43,985 bases of DNA. Origin: Alphaproteobacteria bacterium. Lineage in GTDB: Bacteria > Pseudomonadota > Alphaproteobacteria > RF32 > CAG-239. The stretch covers positions 1-43,985 of the forward strand of contig JAEEYV010000004.1 of assembly GCA_016288295.1 (NCBI GenBank), given 5' to 3'. Both the position numbers and the translations under genes were made by a program. This document shows positions 8,528-17,301 of this stretch, piece by piece (the first letter of the stretch is position 1; every line of letters starts with the position of its first letter). The notes beneath the pieces are model-generated. The model saw only the letters and a program-made list of their open reading frames with translations. It was not told the DNA's origin and did no database searches.

Positions 8528-9030
8528 CGACGGCACTTTGAACTAATTGCACGATATGCAGCAGTAAAGCCTTTAAGCGAATAAGAATCCTTGGTTAAAG
8601 TTCCTTTGCTTGAGGTCCCTTCAATCAATAAACGTTCGCCTCTTTTCATAGCATCAACCAGTTTTTTGTCGGCAGTAGCATTCATAGCCCAAGCCTTATC
8701 GCCGTCAACGAAAATATCGGTTATGGTTTCTTTGCCGATTTTTACGGTAACCGGAGCGCTGTTTTTATAGGTATAGCCAGCGACAAAGTTGACTACATCA
8801 TAAGTTTTATCAGCAGGACGGTGAGTAATTACCATATAAACATTGCCACGTTGAGTATATTTTCCTTCGGACTTTTGGGGAGAACTGGCCATGTAACAAA
8901 CAATATTTTTGCCTTCGCGAAAGAAAAATGCATCCCAATCATTATATTCGCCTATTTTTTGTGGTGCTTCAGCGTGTGCAAAAAATGCAAAAAAACAAAA
9001 GACAACGGTGATAAATCCGATTTTTTTCAT
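8524..9030 (-). CDS. invasion-associated locus B (IalB) family secreted protein
   Basis: Signal peptide plus W-D-F...YMASSPQKSEGKYTQRGNVYMVITHRP...; IalB-like pattern. Confidence 0.75.
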   Translation of the reverse strand: MKKIGFITVVFCFFAFFAHAEAPQKIGEYNDWDAFFFREGKNIVCYMASSPQKSEGKYTQRGNVYMVITHRPADKTYDVVNFVAGYTYKNSAPVTVKIGKETITDIFVDGDKAWAMNATADKKLVDAMKRGERLLIEGTSSKGTLTKDSYSLKGFTAAYRAISSKCRR

Positions 9031-9121
9031 TGTGTTTATCCTTTTTTATGGTTAGGTTTTGGTTATATAAATACAAAAAAATATTAAACATTACAACCCC
9101 GGATTTAATGACAGGTTTAAA

Positions 9122-10336
9122 ATGATTAAAGATAAGTATTTAGACATCAATAAAATAACTACTGACAGCAGAATTTTGAAAATTTTTGATATTGTGCGAA
9201 ATCACGGGGGAACTGTACGTTTTGTCGGTGGTGCGGTACGTGATGCTTTGGCTGGAAAAAGTGGCTTTGATCTTGACTTGTCAACCGATTTGTCGCCCGA
9301 TGAGTTAGCTGATGCCTGTGAAGATGCCAATGTGCGGACTATTCCTATCGGGTTAAAATACGGTACTCTCGGTGTGTTGATTAATGATACTTTACTCGAA
9401 ATAACATCATTGCGAAAAGATATAAAAACTGATGGACGTCATGCAGAAGTCGAATTTACCGACAACTGGGAAGAAGACGCCATGCGTCGTGACTTAACAA
9501 TTAATGCTATATACGCTGATGAGCAGGGAAATGTCTTTGATTACTATAATGGCATTGATGATCTTGAAAAGGGAATTGTGCGTTTTATCGGTAAACCTGA
9601 ACAAAGGATTAAGGAAGATTATTTGAGAATTATGCGATTTTTCAGATTTTACTCGTTGTTTGCAAAAACTCCAATGGATAAAAAAGCTCTTAAAGCCTGC
9701 ATCGATAACAAAGATGGATTAAAAAATGTATCAATTGAGCGAATTCGTGATGAGTTCATAAAAATCCTTTTAACTCCTAATGCGGCAAGCGTTATAGGTG
9801 TTATGCTTGAAAATGAAATTTTAGGCAATTGGCTCGGAAAATCAGAGTATTTGGATAACCTGGATTTTTTAAGCAAGTTGGAAAAATCAAGTAATATTTT
9901 GCCAAATGCAATGAGGAGACTTTTTGTACTGTATTTTCCCAATAAAACGTTAGCTGAAAATATCGCAATGAGGTTACATTTGACAAAGAGGCAAAAAGAA
10001 ATGTTAATTGCCTGGTCAAATGATAAAATTGGAATTGAAAATATACTTGAGCCAAAATTGCGTAAAAAAGTGATTTTTACATATGGTAAAGAGTTTTGTC
10101 TTGATAAATTGTTGATAGAAGCTTCTAAACAACAGATTGTTCCGGAACATTTGGTGGATATGAAAGAAAGTATCTATAATGAAATAGTACCTATTTTTCC
10201 TGTTAGTGGCAAAGATATTATCAAAGCCGGAAAAACTGAAAATTCTCTGATTGGTGCAACCCTTGACAGACTGAAACAAGAGTGGATTGACAGTGGTTTC
10301 AGCCTATCAAGAGATGAATTGTTAAAGCAGATTTAG
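9122..10336 (+). CDS. cca: CCA tRNA nucleotidyltransferase / poly(A) polymerase family
   Basis: VRFVGGAVRDALAGKSGFDLDLSTD, RRDLTINAIYAD, RIKEDYLRIMRFFRFY. Confidence 0.92.
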   Translation: MIKDKYLDINKITTDSRILKIFDIVRNHGGTVRFVGGAVRDALAGKSGFDLDLSTDLSPDELADACEDANVRTIPIGLKYGTLGVLINDTLLEITSLRKDIKTDGRHAEVEFTDNWEEDAMRRDLTINAIYADEQGNVFDYYNGIDDLEKGIVRFIGKPEQRIKEDYLRIMRFFRFYSLFAKTPMDKKALKACIDNKDGLKNVSIERIRDEFIKILLTPNAASVIGVMLENEILGNWLGKSEYLDNLDFLSKLEKSSNILPNAMRRLFVLYFPNKTLAENIAMRLHLTKRQKEMLIAWSNDKIGIENILEPKLRKKVIFTYGKEFCLDKLLIEASKQQIVPEHLVDMKESIYNEIVPIFPVSGKDIIKAGKTENSLIGATLDRLKQEWIDSGFSLSRDELLKQI

Positions 10337-10418
10337 CAGTAAAATCTCCTGATATTTTCTATATGATTGAGGCAGAGGTGGTGCTTTTTAATCATGCTTT
10401 TAATATTTTCTGGTGTTC

Positions 10419-10447
10419 TTGACTAGTAATCGAGAATATGTTATCCT
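10419..10447 (+). promoter_or_regulatory. sigma70-type promoter upstream of 10533 CDS
   Basis: TTGACT (10419-10424), 17-nt spacer, TATCCT (10442-10447). Confidence 0.5.
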
Positions 10448-10532
10448 GTATGTAGGTTGACTATTTTCATGTTATAAGAATTCACATGGTGGTTGGCGTA
10501 CAGTTTGTTTATTTTTGCTATGGGGGGAAAAT

Positions 10533-11411
10533 ATGGGTAAAACGACTGTTCTGGAAAAGATCCGTCAAAAGCTTCATACTAAGGCTGCCGCAGTATTTGC
10601 AACGACAGCAATTGTGGCTGGTAGCTGTGGAGGAATTAAGAATCATAATGATAAAGCGGAGCAACAAAAAATTGAAAATCGTCAGAGCATGAAACAAGGT
10701 TGGAAGGCATTGTATTCGAAGGCTGATATGTTTATGTCTGACGAGGAAAAAGGGATATATATGGCGGTATATACCATCCCGGAAGATTTACAAAAAGATT
10801 TGGCGGTTGAATATGATTATATGACCCAAACGCGTACCAATATTGAAACAAGATTGAGACATCTTGATGAAGTTGAAAAAAACGCATCAAGATTATCCGA
10901 TTTGGGATATAAAACTGGAATTAATGTTAAGGATAGTAAAGAATATAAAGTATTATCTGAGATTATAAAAGAGATGCCCACTCCACCTGAGATTGTTATG
11001 GTGTTGGCTAAGAATGGAAATGCTGTAAACAAGATTGATTTATACGGGCGTGATGATATTAATTTCTACGATACTAAAGGAACGGTTTTTCATTGTGGCA
11101 CTACCATTGAAGGGTATAAATCTTGCGAAGGTCTAGGTTTTTGTAGCGCTAAGTTTTGTATGGGAATGCTAAGTCACGCAGAAATAAGCGGGGAAGCAGA
11201 ATCAGCTACATCGTTGGCACAGAATCAAGTTAAATTAATGCGAGAAACAATGCTGAATGTGGAAAAAAAATTACACGATGCTGGTCTGGATGAGTATCTT
11301 GGTAAAAAGAATGAAAATATGAAAGTAGAACGACGCCAAGTTAATTTATATGATAAAACGAACAAAAGTTCTATGGACAAAAAGGAAATAATGCGTATCG
11401 TTTGTAAATAA
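10533..11411 (+). CDS. hypothetical protein with N-terminal hydrophobic segment and C-terminal Cys-containing region
   Basis: ORF 10515-11411; MGKTTVLEKIRQ start at 10533; AAAVFATTAIVAGSCGG segment; FHCGTT...KSCEGLGFCSAKFCMGM. Confidence 0.6.
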   Translation: MGKTTVLEKIRQKLHTKAAAVFATTAIVAGSCGGIKNHNDKAEQQKIENRQSMKQGWKALYSKADMFMSDEEKGIYMAVYTIPEDLQKDLAVEYDYMTQTRTNIETRLRHLDEVEKNASRLSDLGYKTGINVKDSKEYKVLSEIIKEMPTPPEIVMVLAKNGNAVNKIDLYGRDDINFYDTKGTVFHCGTTIEGYKSCEGLGFCSAKFCMGMLSHAEISGEAESATSLAQNQVKLMRETMLNVEKKLHDAGLDEYLGKKNENMKVERRQVNLYDKTNKSSMDKKEIMRIVCK

Positions 11412-11487
11412 CGTTTGTAGTATATAGAAAAGCAAAGTTGTCAAACCTTGATTTTCGTCATATAATGTTGTTTTTGTTGCAACAGAT

Positions 11488-13926
11488 TTAGCAAACAATG
11501 TGGCCAAATGTTTCTTTAGCATATTGAGCGTGTAATTCATAGAACTTATCCAAAGCACGCTTGACTTGCCAGTTGATACTGCCTTTAGGAAACTCGCCTT
11601 TAGCATTAGGCTTGCCGGCTTTGATGCCAGTAAGGATTTCAATGCCGTCGTCAACATTATCAATGGCATAAATGTGGAATTTGCCCTCATTTACGGCCTC
11701 AATTACGTCTTCACGCAACATTAAATTACCAATGTTGGTTCGCGGAATGATTACACCTTGATCACCAGTTAAACCGCGATGTTTGCAGACATCAAAAAAG
11801 CCTTCAATTTTTTCATTAACGCCACCGATTGGCTGAATGTCACCAAATTGATTGATAGAACCGGTTACGGCGATATTCTGCTTGATTGGAATGTTAGCAA
11901 TTGCCGACAGCAGACAGTAGTATTCTGTTGATGATGCGCTGTCACCGTCAACCCCACCGTATGATTGTTCAAAAACAATTGAAGCAGAAAGAGATAGTGG
12001 TGAATTTTTAGCGAATCGATTGGCTATAAGCGATTGTAAAATTAGCACGCCTTTGGTATGAATCGGACCGCTCATATTGGTTTCGCGTTCAATGTTAACA
12101 AATTCTCCGTTACCAATCCGGGCTTGAGCCGTAATACGGGCCGGTTTGCCAAATGAAAAACGTGAAAAATTATAAACAACTAGGCCATTAATTTGCCCTA
12201 CTTTGGAACCTTGGGTATCCATTAATATGGTGCCATCATCAATTTGCTCAAGCATAGATTGTTTGATACGGTCACTACGATAGATTTGGGCATCAATTGC
12301 CATATCAATATGTTTTTTGCCGATTTGTTTTGAGTTAGATTCCCGCGCCCAATAATCTGCCTCACGTAGCAAGTCGCCAATTGAGGCGATATGAGCGGTT
12401 AATTTTTTGGCATCATCTGCAAGACGCGATGAATGTTCAATTACGCGAGCAACCGCTTGCTTATTAAGGCTACGCAGTTTCTTTTTGTTGGAAAGAGAGC
12501 CTATCAGTTTGGCATATTCAATCTCGTTTTTGTCGTTGCGATCCATGATGGTACCAAAATCAGCTTCAACTTTGAAAAAGTCAGAAAAATCAGGATCACG
12601 TTCAGACAACAAATCATAAAGTTCTTCATCTCCGGTCAAGATAACCTTGACGTCTAAAGGTATCGGCTCCGGATCAAGAGAAATAGTGGTAAAGCTAGTT
12701 TCATCACCAGGGGATTCTATTTTAATATTTTTTGAGGCAAGAGCTCGTTTGAGCGAATCCCACGCAAATGGTTGCAAAAGGAGCTTGCGGGCATCAATTA
12801 ATAAAAATCCGCCGTTAGCATGATGTAAAGCTCCGGCTTTAATCAATGTAAAGTCGGTAAGCAAAGCTCCGTACTGTTGAATACGTTCAACTCGCCCAAC
12901 CAAATTACCTTGTGTCGGATGATCAAGATGAACTATCGGGGCTCCTGAGTTGGGTTCGTTTTTAACAATCACATTAACCTTGAACTTGGCAAACTTATCT
13001 TCTTCCTGACGGTTCATTTTTGACAGCAATGCGCTTAAAGCATCTTCTTCGGCTGAAGAAGTATTATTCTCGCTTTCGGCGGGCAGAAAATCGTCAATAT
13101 TTGAGATAATATGAGTTTGGATATTTTTAAGAAAATCGTTGATTTCACGATGACCTTTATATTTTTGGCGCAAGGTATCAATCGGATTTTTAACAGCTAT
13201 TTTAATGAATTTTTCACGCAATAAATTATGTTCACGACGTTGCTTATCCTCCCATTCGGGTAAATCTTTAGCAATTTTTTCGATTTCTTCCTGCATTAAA
13301 TTGAGGTCTTCAAGCAATTGTTTTTTTTCTGCTTCCGGCAAACTATCAAATACTTCAGGACTCAAAACTTCACCGTTTTTAACCGGAGCGACAACAAGAC
13401 CTACCTGCATATGCAACAACGATACATTTTTACCCTTGGCTTTTTTTTGCAAAATACGCAGATACTCGTCTTTTTTATGTTTATATTTTTCTTGAATGAT
13501 ACTGACACCGGCTTTGTATTCGTCGCTTTCAAGAACAGCCGGAATAGCTACGCTGAAGTCATCAATAAGTTTATCAATATCCTTGGCAAATTCACAAGCC
13601 TGACCGGCAGGAAAACTGATACTATGAGGTTTATACGGTTCATCAAAGTTATAAACATAAGCCCAATCACATGGAGTGGGACGTTTTTTTGATTCTTCTT
13701 CAAGAATGCGTTTAACTAAACTGGTTTTTCCGGTACCTTCAGGACCAAGGCAAAAAAGGTTATACCCTTTAGACTTAATATTAATACCAAGTTCAACCGC
13801 ACTGATTGCTCTATCCTGCCCCAGTGCCGACATCCTTTCCGCAAGTTCGGCCGTGGTTGTAAAGTCGAATTTTTGAGGATTACATGTAGTATATAGTTGT
13901 TTTGATTTTAACTTAGAAATGCTCAT
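11488..13926 (-). CDS. Lon-like (LonB/LonH type) ATP-dependent protease, AAA+ with S16 peptidase domain
   Basis: Walker A GPEGTGKTS; protease GGVDGDSASSTEYYCLLSAIANIPIKQNIAVTGSINQFGDIQPIGGVNEKIEGFF. Confidence 0.9.
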   Translation of the reverse strand: MSISKLKSKQLYTTCNPQKFDFTTTAELAERMSALGQDRAISAVELGINIKSKGYNLFCLGPEGTGKTSLVKRILEEESKKRPTPCDWAYVYNFDEPYKPHSISFPAGQACEFAKDIDKLIDDFSVAIPAVLESDEYKAGVSIIQEKYKHKKDEYLRILQKKAKGKNVSLLHMQVGLVVAPVKNGEVLSPEVFDSLPEAEKKQLLEDLNLMQEEIEKIAKDLPEWEDKQRREHNLLREKFIKIAVKNPIDTLRQKYKGHREINDFLKNIQTHIISNIDDFLPAESENNTSSAEEDALSALLSKMNRQEEDKFAKFKVNVIVKNEPNSGAPIVHLDHPTQGNLVGRVERIQQYGALLTDFTLIKAGALHHANGGFLLIDARKLLLQPFAWDSLKRALASKNIKIESPGDETSFTTISLDPEPIPLDVKVILTGDEELYDLLSERDPDFSDFFKVEADFGTIMDRNDKNEIEYAKLIGSLSNKKKLRSLNKQAVARVIEHSSRLADDAKKLTAHIASIGDLLREADYWARESNSKQIGKKHIDMAIDAQIYRSDRIKQSMLEQIDDGTILMDTQGSKVGQINGLVVYNFSRFSFGKPARITAQARIGNGEFVNIERETNMSGPIHTKGVLILQSLIANRFAKNSPLSLSASIVFEQSYGGVDGDSASSTEYYCLLSAIANIPIKQNIAVTGSINQFGDIQPIGGVNEKIEGFFDVCKHRGLTGDQGVIIPRTNIGNLMLREDVIEAVNEGKFHIYAIDNVDDGIEILTGIKAGKPNAKGEFPKGSINWQVKRALDKFYELHAQYAKETFGHIVC

Positions 13927-13981
13927 TTTTACCTAAATCCTTAAACAAAATCATTTTGCTTAAGGTATATAGCAATAAAAG

Positions 13982-14860
13982 CTAAAATCTGGTAAACAAT
14001 GAAAAAGAATTTAAATAAGGAAGCATTATTTTTCCCGAAATTTTGCTTTTTTCATATGCTAAAATGTAATGCTTTTGTGGGATGAAAATGTTACGAACAT
14101 TGTCACACAAGCCGTTTTTTACAACCAGATTATGTTTGGAAATAAATTTACTGAGTGGCCGAGACCAGGCGACTGTATTGAAGTTTCCAAAAACAACTAC
14201 AGGATCGTCTTGTTCGGCAACAAATGATGAAAGAGCATTAAGAGCCTGTTCAATTTGCAAAATATTGAGATGAGAAAAATCAACTGCAACAAAGGTGGTT
14301 GGCGATGAATCTGTTTGGATTTTAACAAAACTGGCAAAAACCTTAGTACCCAAATTGATACGCCCAGAAAATATAGCATCAGTTCTTGAAAGCATAAAAC
14401 CACCGCTCATATCCGGTGAATGTAAAAAATTATATTGTTCGGGAATTGCTTCCTGGGCAGAGAAATATGGTGCGTCAACTTTAGAAACAGCAATAATGTC
14501 AGGCATCTGTTGAGAAATGACATCAAACAGATGTGATGTATCCGTAACTTTGGAAACAAACAAAACTTTTGTTGAAGAGGGCTGCTGTTGATTGTAAAAA
14601 TCGGTCACTGAAGAAACAGCAAAAAAATTGATACTCAATAAAAGAAACGAAAATATCATATAAAGATAAAAACGCCGAAACAGGGTATAAATAAAAATGA
14701 GTGATAGCAACAAGAGTATTTGCCAACGATACTCATTAAATGCCTGCAAAAAAATATTTTTGCCAAATGATGCAAAAGTTATTATGGCTGAAAAGATTAT
14801 AACAATTTTTAAAAAGGTATTAATATGAGCCTGATGCTTTTTGTTTGCTAAATATCCCAT
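13982..14860 (-). CDS. membrane-anchored endonuclease/exonuclease/phosphatase (EEP)-family-like protein, probably degenerate
   Basis: Three N-terminal TM segments; PDIIAVSKV..., VVVFGNFNTVAWSRPLSKFI resembling GDFN-T-WS-P-; C-terminal SDH motif absent. Confidence 0.55.
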   Translation of the reverse strand: MGYLANKKHQAHINTFLKIVIIFSAIITFASFGKNIFLQAFNEYRWQILLLLSLIFIYTLFRRFYLYMIFSFLLLSINFFAVSSVTDFYNQQQPSSTKVLFVSKVTDTSHLFDVISQQMPDIIAVSKVDAPYFSAQEAIPEQYNFLHSPDMSGGFMLSRTDAIFSGRINLGTKVFASFVKIQTDSSPTTFVAVDFSHLNILQIEQALNALSSFVAEQDDPVVVFGNFNTVAWSRPLSKFISKHNLVVKNGLCDNVRNIFIPQKHYILAYEKSKISGKIMLPYLNSFSLFTRF

Positions 14861-14949
14861 GAGCGCGTATCTTCTTTATTGTTTTTTAATAAGTAATATA
14901 TTAATTTATACTTTGAAAAAAGCTTTTTGTAAACAACCACGGGCAATCA

Positions 14950-16155
14950 ATGAATAATATTTTTGATTTTTCGAAAATTGTACTTTTTTATGCTGAAAGA
15001 GCATACCTGCAGGTGATTGATTATATATCATCTTTGCCTGACAGTAAATTTTGGGCTATTTTATTGTTTTTGCTTGTAATATTTTTATTCTTTGTTTTGA
15101 TTTTCGTGCGGTATATCAAATCAACCTTAGATGCTGCAAAAAGTAAACGCAGAAGAGAAAAAATAATAATGCGCGGCGTAGATACCCGTCTTGATCGTAA
15201 AATTATCGAATCAAACGATGAAGAGAACGTTGCTCCTGACAACAGAAAAAAAATGTCAGAAATGGATTTTGATTGGAATAAAAATACAAAATTTTCTGAT
15301 GTGGATTTTAAGGTGGCTGATGTTTTTCAATATCGTCTTAAACCCCAAAAATTAAAAAATCTGTTAGGGTTGATTGTTGACCTGTTGGAAAGAGGGGTTG
15401 ACGAACCTAAAATTGCTCAAACAGTAATGTATAAAAACCAACACCTTAATAGCGAAGATGATATAATTCAGACTATTACAGCGATAAAATTTTTTATTTA
15501 TTTGTGCTTGAATGGACGATTCAAAAAAATTGATACCGAAAAAATGTTACCTCAGGAAAATGCCGCAATATTCCATATTGCAAAGGGTGATTGCTCTTTG
15601 GCTTTGGTATTATTGGAAGCCTTAATTGACAATAATATTGCTAAAATAAAGAATATGCCCATTGGCGAAGAAAAAGAGCGTAAATGGTGTGAAACATCTA
15701 ATTGTGCTACAATATTCGGAACTTTGGCAGCTTTTGAAAATAAAGAATTGGCTACAGCAGCCTTCGAATTGTCAATCGAACTTAATCCTCGTAATATAAC
15801 AGCATGGGGACGAATCGGAGATATGTATACACAAACAGAACATTATGAAAAAGCTGTGTGGGCGTATTCTAATGTAATAAATTTGGCCGATGAGGGGGTC
15901 TATACCCAGCAAATTGCTAATGCGAATAAGATGCTCGCTTCTTTGTACAGCGAAAAAGGACACGGCAAAGAGGCCGACGAATTAGAACGTAAAAGCCAAC
16001 AGTTTTATGATAATATGGGTATTAACGAACCGCTTACAGAAAGAGAAACAAAAATAGTCTATATTATAGAATCCAAAGAGAATGAAAATATGGAAAATAT
16101 TGTAGACAACTTGTTTAATAAAAACAGAACGCATCAAACCGGAGGGTATGTATAA
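14950..16155 (+). CDS. single-TM protein with TPR-like repeats
   Basis: N-terminal TM (FWAILLFLLVIFLFFVLIFVRYI); AFELSIELNPRNITAWGRIGDMYTQTEHYEKAVWAYSNVINLA is TPR-like. Confidence 0.65.
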   Translation: MNNIFDFSKIVLFYAERAYLQVIDYISSLPDSKFWAILLFLLVIFLFFVLIFVRYIKSTLDAAKSKRRREKIIMRGVDTRLDRKIIESNDEENVAPDNRKKMSEMDFDWNKNTKFSDVDFKVADVFQYRLKPQKLKNLLGLIVDLLERGVDEPKIAQTVMYKNQHLNSEDDIIQTITAIKFFIYLCLNGRFKKIDTEKMLPQENAAIFHIAKGDCSLALVLLEALIDNNIAKIKNMPIGEEKERKWCETSNCATIFGTLAAFENKELATAAFELSIELNPRNITAWGRIGDMYTQTEHYEKAVWAYSNVINLADEGVYTQQIANANKMLASLYSEKGHGKEADELERKSQQFYDNMGINEPLTERETKIVYIIESKENENMENIVDNLFNKNRTHQTGGYV

Positions 16156-17241
16156 TTATCTGCTATAACCTTTTTCTTTGAGTACACGTTGGTTTTGATT
16201 AATTTCTTTTTCCAATTGTTTTGATTTTTCGGATTCTGTTTCAGGGGGTGTTTCAGGTGCTATCCGCCCACTTTTTTCCAAAATAAGGCGGCGAACATCC
16301 TCTTCCTCTGTTTCATGTTTTTCCCGTTCTTTATTTTCTTCTTGCAAAGTCTTTTGTTCCGGTTCAGGCTGTTTTATTTGCTCTTGAGGCTTTTCTGGTT
16401 GCTTTTCCTCTTGTTTTTGAGGTTGTTCTTTGTGTTGTTCTTCTGTTAAAGCTTCTTGCTCGGCAACTTTTTGTTGATTTAGTTTTTCTTTGGTAACGGC
16501 ATCAATTTCGGATTTTTCCTGTTGTTGGCGTTCAATAGTCTTTTTGACGGACTGCTTTTCTTTTTCCGCATCGTCAATTAAAGCTTTTCTAATTTCTTTA
16601 TCTTCCGGGTTTTTGATTTTTGGTAACTCTTTTGCCGGTTTGGTCGGTTTATCTTCTTTGTTGGACTGCAGGCTTTGTTCTTTTGTTTTTTTGCGTTTTT
16701 TGAGGCCTTCTTCAACTAAACCTTTGGCATTGATTTCTGTAACATGTGTACGTTCTTTGGCAACAGCTTTACGGTCAATTTCAACACCTGATTTTTTGAG
16801 AGCTTTCTCCACTTGTTGCAAGCGCATATCTCTTTCTACCGTTTGACGAATATTAACGTCTTCGGGTCGAGCTTTTTCCATTTGTTCAAGTTGTTTTTTC
16901 TCTTGCGGGGTCAAAGCTTTTTCAAGAGATGATATTTCTTTATCCATAAAAACCGGAACTAAAATATACTCGCCCTCGTCCTCATCTTCATCATCATACG
17001 AATCGCGAATTTTTTTACGAATTCTTTTAAATCCCTTCGGAACATCGAGTGGGGTACGGGCTTTAACTTGAGGTTTATTTTTACGCTCTTTATTAGCGTT
17101 ATACATTTCGGCTTCTTTGGTATTGATTTTAAGCGTCATGCGTTCGTGCTTGTCAAAGCCACTTTTTTTCCAATCCATATTGGAATCTTCTTCTTTGCCT
17201 TCTTGATTTTTTTTCGGATCAGAAAAAATATCGTCGCCCAT
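16156..17241 (-). CDS. highly charged Lys/Glu/Gln-rich hypothetical protein
   Basis: ORF with long E/K/Q-rich coiled-coil or disordered region. Confidence 0.6.
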   Translation of the reverse strand: MGDDIFSDPKKNQEGKEEDSNMDWKKSGFDKHERMTLKINTKEAEMYNANKERKNKPQVKARTPLDVPKGFKRIRKKIRDSYDDEDEDEGEYILVPVFMDKEISSLEKALTPQEKKQLEQMEKARPEDVNIRQTVERDMRLQQVEKALKKSGVEIDRKAVAKERTHVTEINAKGLVEEGLKKRKKTKEQSLQSNKEDKPTKPAKELPKIKNPEDKEIRKALIDDAEKEKQSVKKTIERQQQEKSEIDAVTKEKLNQQKVAEQEALTEEQHKEQPQKQEEKQPEKPQEQIKQPEPEQKTLQEENKEREKHETEEEDVRRLILEKSGRIAPETPPETESEKSKQLEKEINQNQRVLKEKGYSR

Positions 17242-17301
17242 GTATATGCCTCTTTATGTTTTTCTTTAAGTGTAAAAAAAATTAATTACTTTGTCAAACA
17301 A

